A stretch of DNA of 9,810 nt from JABCPE02 sp963520725. Lineage in GTDB: Bacteria > Bacteroidota > Bacteroidia > Flavobacteriales > Weeksellaceae. The notes under the pieces were generated by a model that saw only the letters and a program-made list of their open reading frames with translations, was not told the origin of the DNA and made no database searches. The position numbers and the translations under genes are program-made. Positions within the stretch are counted from its first letter, which is position 1. Each line of letters opens with the position of its first letter. This document shows positions 1 through 6,241 of the stretch, one piece after another. Location of the stretch: contig CAUQSG010000062.1 of the NCBI GenBank assembly GCA_963520725.1, positions 1 through 9,810 of the forward strand, read 5' to 3'.

Positions 1-927
1 TTTTTAAATAAGTTACTAATTTCTTTTCTACAAATTCGGTCATAGTATCAGCTTGTTTGATGACCTTGGGTTTGGCGTATTCGTGGGCAAAGCAAAGTAT
101 CTGCTGGGTGTCGGGAGCATAGAGTAGTTTGTCGCCATCACCGTATTTCCAAAACTCTCCAAGTACTAAATAGTCTTTGCCATTGAACGCATCGGTATAT
201 AAGTCGGTAAAGCGGATTTCTACTCCCTCCAACCTAAGTTCCCCTATATGCTGAAAGAACAAAGTAAGTTTCTCAGAGAAAGCAACCCCCAAGTCTTGGC
301 TCTTTTGGGTAATCTCGGCTAAGGGAATGCCTGCGGTAACCACATTATATTCATCAAAATCTTTCAGTACCTGCTTGGTAAGCTTGGGATATACCGCCGA
401 GAGTCGCTCCCAATCTTCAGGGGTAGCTCTGTTTGTGAGCTTGTCTGCTCTGCGTCTTTCTTTTTCTGTTTGAGTTCTTTGAGATAAGCAGAAACTGCGG
501 TGACAAGCTCCGTATCAGTAGCTTCTGTGAACCATTTTTTTAGAGGAACCATATAGTTTTTTAATCCTGCTTTCTTCAAATAATCAGGTAGTGCTTTGGG
601 ATTTGTTTTTAAAAAATAAAATTCTATCATATTGCGAATGAGGAAGTCCTTGCTAAAGTGCATCGTTTTCTCACTCTTAATATGATTCATCTTGAGAATG
701 CTAAAGTTCAAGAAATGATCGTCCGCCAATGCTACTGGAGCGATTTCCTCCAAGGTAACACCTGCATCTTTTAGTGCTTTATGTGTGTAATTCAGCACAG
801 TAAAACTCGGCATTTCTTCCTCGAATACCATATCTATAATATCACAAAGCTTATCTAATATCTGCTGATACTTTTCAGAAGCAATAAGTTGCTCCATTTG
901 TTCTTTGTCTTTTTGCTCTATGGACAT
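1..927 (-). pseudogene. Frameshifted two-part protein, helical N-terminus plus SUKH (SMI1/KNR4)-like C-terminus; partial at window edge
   Basis: The ATG at 927 opens a 187-codon frame that stops at 364, but its last ~30 residues look like out-of-frame noise. From about 465 the -1 frame carries protein-like sequence, open without a stop to base 1. Adding one A to the run at 461-465 joins the two into at least 309 residues. The downstream frame has no ATG before its domain, and a TGA at 515-517 closes it upstream, so it is a continuation and not a separate gene. The N-terminal part (~1-150) is helix-rich. The C-terminal part (~165-309) has pieces such as DYLVLGEFWKYGDGDKLLYA and ILCFAHEYAKPKV, which resemble SUKH/SMI1-KNR4 proteins, many of them immunity factors for polymorphic toxins. 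That assignment is by eye only. It follows the 946-1947 gene by 18 nt and probably shares its transcript. A sequencing error, a real decay mutation or recoding could each explain the break. Confidence 0.7.
461..465 (-). other. Frameshift site in a short A run (coding strand)
   Basis: On the coding strand the sequence is CAG AAA AAG AAA GAC. Six A's instead of five would give KQKKERRRADKLTNRA and run into the downstream open frame, so a one-base deletion is the simplest cause. The run resembles the bacterial -1 slippery heptamer A AAA AAG but has G in its first position. The P-site lysine tRNA would then re-pair poorly, so programmed recoding is possible but not favoured. Confidence 0.65.
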
Positions 928-945
928 AATGGTGATATTTTTTAA
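881..945 (-). repeat. Shared-head direct repeat, copy A (leader and 5' end of the frameshifted gene)
   Basis: Bases 881-930 match 1901-1950 at 47 of 50 positions, offset by exactly 1020 bases. Weaker similarity (7 of 10) continues into the leader at 931-940. The copy spans the leader, the ATG and the first ~16 codons, encoding MSIEQKDKEQMEQLIA. Beyond about codon 20 the two genes show no similarity I can see. This is either a partial gene duplication or a head shared by recombination. Confidence 0.9.
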
Positions 946-1947
946 TTAGTGTAGTTCTTTTATCCACTCAGCCGATTTTATGAAGCGTTTCATAACATCA
1001 TCAGGCCAGCTATATGAGCCAAAGTCGTGATATGCAAGTGATTCAAGTTTTAAAATTTCATTTGTTACCTCATTCAGTATCTCCTTGCCTAGCTCATTTT
1101 TAAGTTCATTGAAATTATTTAGCCAGCCCTTAGAAGGTTCTTTTCCTCGTGCACTATCCAACCATTTCAGGGCTTTTACACATAAATCAAATTTGCCTTC
1201 GGAATGAGCTAAATTTAGAATTTTATTTGTAACTAGATAACAACCTTGCTGATTTTTTGGAATAAAATTTTTGACATAATAAATCGTTTTTTCATCGCTA
1301 ATCTTGATGAAATCTAAAATTTTTTTAAAAATAACAATGTCGTGATGAAACTCTGTATCATCAATGATTTGGAGTAAATTTTTTATGATAGCAAGTTTTT
1401 CTTCATCATTTGCTTTGGCAAAAATCTTATTTCGTTTTTCTATTTTTATGAGGTTTTCAAGCAAGTCGCCGTTTGGAGAAACATAAAAGTTATGCTTTAA
1501 ATACTCGCTAAGTGCTGTAAATTCTTCAAAAGTGAAGTCTGCACCAGCCATACGCCGCTCTATCTCATCATTTAAAAATTTCGTCATAATCCCAAAAACC
1601 GATGATTGCAGATACCCGCTTTGGATAATATTGTTGTAATAAATGAGCTTAGCTAAGATGAGTTTATTGGCGTTGAGGCTTAAATTTGCAGAAGTTTTTT
1701 CAAGGCAAATGGTAAGCTCGTCAATAATGATATGCCAATTGTCGAATTCTAGTTTACAAAGCTTTTGTAAAAGCAGCAAAAACCAATCCTGCACTGCTTT
1801 AAATTCTTCTTGTGAAATCAGCAAAGCGGTGGCTAAAATTTGTGATTTTGCCTTATCATCATTAAAAAAAATCTCGTGTTTTTCATTATACTCCTCTGGA
1901 GCAATGAGTTGCTCCATTTGTTCTTTGCCTTTTTGCTCTATAGACAT
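946..1947 (-). CDS. Uncharacterised helical protein, 333 aa, with the shared MSIEQK head
   Basis: I do not recognise this family. The product is complete: ATG at 1947, TAA at 946-948. It begins MSIEQKGKEQMEQLIAPEEY, nearly identical to the head of the next gene. The body is rich in Leu, Ile, Lys, Asn and Glu, with heptad-like hydrophobic spacing that suggests bundled helices, possibly HEAT/TPR-like repeats. There is no signal peptide, clear membrane segment or catalytic motif, so it is probably cytoplasmic. The centre (1201-1500) is about 26% GC by hand count, much lower than cysS, a hint of foreign origin. The SUKH-like neighbour 18 nt downstream makes an immunity or toxin-associated role conceivable, but nothing in this protein shows it. 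The start is fixed by the conserved head shared with copy A. Confidence 0.85.
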   Translation of the reverse strand: MSIEQKGKEQMEQLIAPEEYNEKHEIFFNDDKAKSQILATALLISQEEFKAVQDWFLLLLQKLCKLEFDNWHIIIDELTICLEKTSANLSLNANKLILAKLIYYNNIIQSGYLQSSVFGIMTKFLNDEIERRMAGADFTFEEFTALSEYLKHNFYVSPNGDLLENLIKIEKRNKIFAKANDEEKLAIIKNLLQIIDDTEFHHDIVIFKKILDFIKISDEKTIYYVKNFIPKNQQGCYLVTNKILNLAHSEGKFDLCVKALKWLDSARGKEPSKGWLNNFNELKNELGKEILNEVTNEILKLESLAYHDFGSYSWPDDVMKRFIKSAEWIKELH

Positions 1948-1965
1948 AATTGTAATGTTTTAATT
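1901..1965 (-). repeat. Shared-head direct repeat, copy B (leader and 5' end of the 333-aa gene)
   Basis: This is the partner of the copy at 881-945. The three mismatches within the 50-base core are all transitions and lie inside the coding sequence; the encoded heads differ at D/G in position 7 and S/P in position 17. Conservation of the coding reading argues that the head peptide is used and not decaying. Confidence 0.9.
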
Positions 1966-1980
1966 TTTCCAAAATACAAA

Positions 1981-2005
1981 TCAAAGGGCAAAATTTGCCC
2001 TTTGA
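1981..2005 (-). terminator. Intrinsic terminator of the cysS-DUF1569 unit
   Basis: The arms TCAAAGGGCAAA and TTTGCCCTTTGA pair perfectly (12 bp) around one central base, giving roughly a 10-bp stem with a small loop. On the minus strand a T-rich tract (TTTGTATTTT) follows at once, as expected for rho-independent termination 10 nt past the DUF1569 stop codon. The other side is also T-rich, so it could work in both directions. Only 33 bases separate it from the next minus-strand start at 1947. Confidence 0.85.
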
Positions 2006-2014
2006 AATATTTTA

Positions 2015-2470
2015 TTACGCCCCAAATTGTCGCAGATGATGGTCAAAATGTTTCCATTGCAGGATTCCCCATTCATCAGGTGTAAGCTCTCCAAAGAAAG
2101 AATGTGGGTGCTGACTGCATTTTTCCCTTCCATTGTTATAAAAAAGGGTGATAAGCTCTTTAGCTCGTTGCTTTTCTTTCTCAAAATCCTCCATAGAAAT
2201 GTCTGTGATGACATACATCTTATCAGTAGGGGAATTTTTAGGCATAGGCTGGTTGTTGATAAACCTTTTCTTTACCAATTTTCCTATAAGCCTACCGATA
2301 AATGCCCGCTTGGGGAAGTTTTTCCCTAAAGGAGTTTCTAAAGAAACGTTCAAGTGGGCTAACATTTGTACAATGTTCATCTTTCCCCACTGACGCACAG
2401 CATCTACTTTCAGATTTTCTAACCGATTAAGTATTTCATTCTTATCTGCTTCGTTATATAAATTTTTCAT
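2015..2470 (-). CDS. DUF1569 / DinB-like four-helix protein, putative metal-dependent
   Basis: This 151-aa protein matches the DUF1569 pattern. It has WGKMNIVQMLAHL near the N-terminus and HPHSFFGELTPDEWG followed by KHFDHHLRQFGA at the C-terminus. H39, H141 and H145 sit where the DinB/YfiT superfamily places its three metal-binding histidines, including the HxxxH pair. Some members of that superfamily are thiol S-transferases or metal-dependent hydrolases, but DUF1569 itself has no established function known to me. No signal peptide is seen, so it is probably cytoplasmic. Its ATG lies 9 nt after the cysS stop codon, so the two are almost certainly cotranscribed, and a strong hairpin ends the unit just downstream. 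Length fits the family. Confidence 0.88.
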   Translation of the reverse strand: MKNLYNEADKNEILNRLENLKVDAVRQWGKMNIVQMLAHLNVSLETPLGKNFPKRAFIGRLIGKLVKKRFINNQPMPKNSPTDKMYVITDISMEDFEKEKQRAKELITLFYNNGREKCSQHPHSFFGELTPDEWGILQWKHFDHHLRQFGA

Positions 2471-2479
2471 GGTATGTTT

Positions 2480-3958
2480 TTAGAGTAAATCATAACTAGT
2501 TCCTTCTTTTCCGTCTTTTAGCTGAATGCCGATTGCGGATAATTCATCTCGGATTTTGTCCGAAAGCGCCCAGTCTTTGCTGGCACGAGCTTCCATTCTC
2601 ATATTGATAAGGAGCTGAACCACACCATCGAGTTTGTCATTATTTCCTGCTGCCTGCTCTTCGTTTCGTAAGCCCAAAACATCGAAAACAAAGGCGTTCA
2701 TCAGTGTTTTCAATTCGTGAAGTTCATCGATGGATATTTTTTCTTCTCCGTTTTTCACTTGGAAAATCCATTTTACCGCTTCGAAAAGATGAGCGATAAG
2801 TATAGGCGAATTAAAATCATCCAATAGCGCATTGTAGCACTTTTCTCTCCATTCAGATATAGGGAGCGCAGTAGGATGCTCTATTTCGGTATTGATTTCA
2901 TTCAGTGCTTTTATTGCTTCCATTAGCCTGTTAAAGCCTTTTTCGGCAGCGAGCATCGCTTCATTAGAGATGTCAAGTACACTGCGGTAGTGCGCTTGCA
3001 TAAAGCAGAAACGAATCACTGCAGGCGCAAAAGCCTTCTCAAAGAATGTGTTATCACCATTGATAAGTTGCATCGGCAAAATGTAGTTTCCTGTCGATTT
3101 GCTCATTCGTTGTCCATTCATTGTCAGCATATTAGCGTGCATCCAGTAGCGTACTGGGCTTTCGCCGTGTCCTGCTTTACCTTGTGCGATTTCGCATTCG
3201 TGGTGAGGGAATTTCAAGTCCATACCTCCTCCGTGGATATCGAACTGATTACCAAGGTATTTGGTGCTCATTACCGTACATTCAAGGTGCCAACCAGGGA
3301 AACCATCGCCCCAAGGAGAAGCCCAGCGCATAATGTGAGCTGGTGAAGCTTTTTTCCAAAGCGCGAAGTCCTGAGGATTGCGTTTTTCGCCTTGTCCATC
3401 AAGGTCGCGGGTGTTCGCAAAAAGCTCTTCTATATTTCTATTCGAAAGTTCGCCGTAGTTGAGTCCGCGTTTGTTGTATTCCAGTACATCAAAATACACA
3501 GAACCATTGCTCTCGTAGGCAAAACCATCATTCAAGAGTTTTTCTGTAAGCTGGATTTGCTCCAAAATATGCCCTGTCGCAGTAGGTTCTATAGTTGGCG
3601 GAAGAAGATTAAATATATCCAAAACTTTATGGAAATCAACCGTATATTTTTGTACGATTTCCATAGGTTCTAGTTTTTCTAATCGGGATTGTTTTACAAA
3701 ACGGTCGTTGTTCACATCGCCGTCATCGGTAAGGTGTCCTGCATCGGTAATGTTACGGACATAGCGCACTTTGTAGCCCAAAAACTTCAGCGTACGATAC
3801 ACAAAATCAAACGACATAAAGGTACGCACATTTCCCAAATGCACATTGCTGTACACCGTAGGACCGCAGACATACATTCCTACATTATTCTCGTGCAAAG
3901 GCACAAAAATTTCTTTTTCTCCTTTTAAGGAATTGAATATTTTTAGTTGATGATTCAT
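2480..3958 (-). CDS. cysS: Cysteinyl-tRNA synthetase
   Basis: This class I aminoacyl-tRNA synthetase charges tRNA-Cys in the cytoplasm. From the ATG at 3958 the product is 492 aa, slightly longer than the E. coli enzyme (461). The Rossmann domain begins with YVCGPTVYSNVHLGN, containing the HIGH-type motif HLGN (40-43). RMSKS at 284-288 is the KMSKS loop. Candidate zinc ligands C31, C227, H252 and E256 show the same 25- and 4-residue spacing as E. coli C209, H234 and E238. The C-terminal anticodon-binding part ends in a normal LKDGKEGTSYDLL-type tail. An in-frame TTG at 3982 could add 8 residues, but it lies inside the likely -7 promoter box, so ATG 3958 with its A-rich TAAAACATAAT leader is preferred. 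It heads a two-gene unit with the DUF1569 gene. Confidence 0.97.
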   Translation of the reverse strand: MNHQLKIFNSLKGEKEIFVPLHENNVGMYVCGPTVYSNVHLGNVRTFMSFDFVYRTLKFLGYKVRYVRNITDAGHLTDDGDVNNDRFVKQSRLEKLEPMEIVQKYTVDFHKVLDIFNLLPPTIEPTATGHILEQIQLTEKLLNDGFAYESNGSVYFDVLEYNKRGLNYGELSNRNIEELFANTRDLDGQGEKRNPQDFALWKKASPAHIMRWASPWGDGFPGWHLECTVMSTKYLGNQFDIHGGGMDLKFPHHECEIAQGKAGHGESPVRYWMHANMLTMNGQRMSKSTGNYILPMQLINGDNTFFEKAFAPAVIRFCFMQAHYRSVLDISNEAMLAAEKGFNRLMEAIKALNEINTEIEHPTALPISEWREKCYNALLDDFNSPILIAHLFEAVKWIFQVKNGEEKISIDELHELKTLMNAFVFDVLGLRNEEQAAGNNDKLDGVVQLLINMRMEARASKDWALSDKIRDELSAIGIQLKDGKEGTSYDLL

Positions 3959-3979
3959 ATTATGTTTTATTAAGACTGA

Positions 3980-3987
3980 CAAAGATA
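3980..3987 (-). promoter_or_regulatory. Probable -7 promoter box for cysS
   Basis: On the minus strand this reads TATCTTTG, a full match to the Bacteroidota -7 consensus TAnnTTTG. It is 21 nt upstream of the cysS ATG at 3958 and predicts a short leader. I see no clean TTG at the usual 19-nt spacing, only a loose ATG-type match. It lies in the 96-bp cysS/tex divergent gap (3959-4054). For tex, only a 7/8 match (TTATTTTG at 4024-4031) without a -33 element is visible on the plus strand. Confidence 0.55.
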
Positions 3988-4054
3988 ATTAAAAAACATT
4001 AGACATTTTAAATTAAAGTTTGTTTATTTTGCGGATTATTTATCAAACAAAACA

Positions 4055-6181
4055 ATGGACAAGATACAATTCATTCAGCAGAATATCACAATTCAAGAAA
4101 AACAGATAAACGCCGTTTTGCAGCTGCTTTCGGAGGACTGCACCATTCCCTTTATTGCGCGATATAGAAAAGATAAAACAGGAAACCTCGGCGAGGTGGA
4201 AATAGAACAAATTCAGAAACTTAGCAAAAATTTTGATGAAATCCAAAAGAGAAAAGAAAGCGTTCTGAAATCCATAGAAGAGCAGGAAAAACTCACGCCA
4301 GAACTTCGCGCAAAAATAGAGCAAAGCTTTGATTTACAGGAGATAGAAGACCTATATCTTCCCTTTAAAAAACGAAGAAAAACCAAAGCCGATGTCGCAA
4401 AAGAAAAAGGGCTGGAGCCTTTGGCAAAAATCATCATGGCTCAGAAAAATGGTGACATAGAGCAAACGGCGCAGAATTATCTGAATAAAGAAGTTTCTAG
4501 CGTGGAGGAGGCGCTTCAAGGCGTGAGGGACATCATCGCAGAATGGATAAACGAAAATATTTTCATTAGAAAAAATCTTAGAAGAATTTTTCAGCGAAAA
4601 GCTGTGATTTCCAGCAAAGTAGTCAAAACCAAAAAAGAGGAGGAAGATGCACAGAAATACGCCCAATATTTTGATTGGAGCGAACCGCTGAATAAAATCC
4701 CTTCTCATAGACTTCTGGCGATGCTTCGTGCTGAAAAAGAGGGTTTTATAAAAGTGAGTATTGACATTGACAAAGATGAAATCCTTACTTTCATGGAGGG
4801 AAGTTTGGTGAAAACGGCTTCGCCTTCGTGTGCAGAGCAAATCATCCTTGCGGCTCAAGATGCTTACAAAAGACTTTTGGAGCCTTCTATTTCAAATGAA
4901 ATTTTGCAGGAAGCCAAGATTAAAGCCGATGAAAAGGCGATTTCTATCTTTTCTGAAAATTTGACACAATTGCTTTTGGCTCCGCCTCTCGGCGAAAAAC
5001 GAATTTTAGCCATAGACCCTGGGTATAGAACGGGCTGTAAGGTGGTTTGTCTTGATGAAAAAGGCGATTTGCTTCATAATGAGACCATTTATCCACACGC
5101 TCCACAGAAAGAAACCGCCATCGCGATGAAAAAAATCCGCTCTATGGTGGAGGCTTACCATATTGAAGCGATTTCTATCGGGAACGGCACAGCTTCTCGT
5201 GAAACGGAGTTTTTCATTAAGAAAATCGCGTTTGACAGACCTTTGCAGGTTTTCGTGGTGTCCGAAGCAGGAGCATCCATTTATTCCGCGAGTAAAATTG
5301 CCCGAGATGAATTTCCTGATTATGACATCACTGTGAGAGGCGCGGTTTCTATCGGAAGGAGGCTGTCTGACCCACTTGCCGAGTTGGTGAAAATAGACCC
5401 GAAGAGCATCGGTGTGGGACAGTATCAGCACGATGTAGACCAGACTTTGTTAAAAGAAGAGCTGGACAGTACAGTCGTAAAATGCGTAAATTCAGTAGGA
5501 ATTAATATCAATACAGCGAGTAAATCTCTGCTGAGCTATGTCTCTGGTATTGGCGAAAAACTTGCAGAAAATATTGTAGCTTACCGAACCGAAAATGGCG
5601 CTTTTGTGGATAGAAATCAGATAAAAAAAGTTCCTCGTCTGGGCGAAAAGGCATTCCAGCAGGCAGCGGCATTCATCCGAATAAAAGACGGCAAAAATCC
5701 TTTGGATAATTCCTCCGTGCATCCAGAAGCCTACAAAATCGTAGAAAAAATGGCAAAAGACCTCGGTATCAAAACGATAGACCTTATCGCTAATGAGGAA
5801 AAAATAAAACAAATCGCTCCAGAAAAATACACTACGGAAGACATTGGGATTTTAGGGATAAAGGATATTCTGAAAGAACTTCTAAAACCAGGGCTTGACC
5901 CAAGAAAAACGAGCAAAGTCTTTGAATTTGACCCGAATATAAAAACCTTTGAAGACTTGAAAACAGGAATGATACTTCCTGGGATAGTGAGTAATATCAC
6001 GGCTTTTGGGTGTTTTGTGGATATTGGGATAAAAGAAAATGGGCTGGTGCATATTTCCCAGCTGAAAGATGGATTTGTGAGCGACCCTAGCGAAGTGGTA
6101 AAACTCCACCAGCAGGTAAAAGTGAAAATAATAGAAATAGACACGGAGAGAAAGCGGATAGCTCTGTCGATGGTGATTTAG
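4055..6181 (+). CDS. tex: Tex family S1 RNA-binding transcription accessory protein
   Basis: This 708-aa cytoplasmic protein has the full Tex layout. The N-terminal helical region (~1-190) contains the family stretch TIPFIARYRKDKTGNLGE. A YqgF/RNase H-like domain starts near residue 315, with AIDPGYRTGC and its Asp at D321, and continues to VSEAGASIYSASK. A helix-hairpin-helix segment covers ~486-545 (NTASKSLLSYVSGIGEKLAE). A C-terminal S1 domain covers ~637-707 (GIVSNITAFGCFVDIG, GLVHISQL). Tex proteins bind RNA and are linked to transcription and stress tolerance; the precise role varies between species. The ATG is preceded by the A-rich CAAACAAAACA, usual for this phylum. It is divergent from cysS, and no strong terminator follows before the ricT promoter. 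Confidence 0.95.
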   Translation: MDKIQFIQQNITIQEKQINAVLQLLSEDCTIPFIARYRKDKTGNLGEVEIEQIQKLSKNFDEIQKRKESVLKSIEEQEKLTPELRAKIEQSFDLQEIEDLYLPFKKRRKTKADVAKEKGLEPLAKIIMAQKNGDIEQTAQNYLNKEVSSVEEALQGVRDIIAEWINENIFIRKNLRRIFQRKAVISSKVVKTKKEEEDAQKYAQYFDWSEPLNKIPSHRLLAMLRAEKEGFIKVSIDIDKDEILTFMEGSLVKTASPSCAEQIILAAQDAYKRLLEPSISNEILQEAKIKADEKAISIFSENLTQLLLAPPLGEKRILAIDPGYRTGCKVVCLDEKGDLLHNETIYPHAPQKETAIAMKKIRSMVEAYHIEAISIGNGTASRETEFFIKKIAFDRPLQVFVVSEAGASIYSASKIARDEFPDYDITVRGAVSIGRRLSDPLAELVKIDPKSIGVGQYQHDVDQTLLKEELDSTVVKCVNSVGININTASKSLLSYVSGIGEKLAENIVAYRTENGAFVDRNQIKKVPRLGEKAFQQAAAFIRIKDGKNPLDNSSVHPEAYKIVEKMAKDLGIKTIDLIANEEKIKQIAPEKYTTEDIGILGIKDILKELLKPGLDPRKTSKVFEFDPNIKTFEDLKTGMILPGIVSNITAFGCFVDIGIKENGLVHISQLKDGFVSDPSEVVKLHQQVKVKIIEIDTERKRIALSMVI

Positions 6182-6189
6182 GTTTAGTA

Positions 6190-6219
6190 TTGTTTTTCAC
6201 TAAAAAATAACTACATTTG
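6190..6219 (+). promoter_or_regulatory. Flavobacterial promoter of the ricT-gldH-PBP operon
   Basis: TTG at 6190-6192, a 19-nt spacer, then TACATTTG at 6212-6219. This is an exact match to the Bacteroidota primary-sigma consensus (-33 TTG or TTTG, ~19 nt, -7 TAnnTTTG). Transcription should begin within about ten bases, leaving a leader of roughly 15-20 nt before the ricT ATG at 6242. The -33 element starts only 9 bases after the tex stop codon, so the operon is independent of tex transcription in principle. Confidence 0.85.
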
Positions 6220-6241
6220 CAAGAATAAACAAAAGATAAAT

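Noticed and set aside
1643..1963. Plus-strand frame of 106 codons opposite the 333-aa gene
   Set aside because: Ser/Lys/Cys-rich antisense shadow of a better-supported gene; no family features and no promoter.
3959..3982. TTG start adding 8 residues to CysRS
   Set aside because: It overlaps the TATCTTTG -7 box, so it would be untranscribed; the ATG at 3958 has the normal A-rich leader and N-terminus.
4019..4051. Inverted repeat TTTGTTT / AAACAAA in the tex leader
   Set aside because: Seven mostly A-T pairs with a 19-nt loop; likely chance in AT-rich intergenic DNA.
4352..4858. Minus-strand frame of 168 codons opposite tex (and another at 5006-5431)
   Set aside because: They lie wholly within the conserved Tex coding sequence, and their Phe/Ser/Arg-rich products look like antisense translation.
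6183..6204. Inverted repeat TTTAGT / ACTAAA after tex as a terminator
   Set aside because: Six A/T-rich pairs around a 10-nt loop are too weak, and it overlaps the ricT -33 element.
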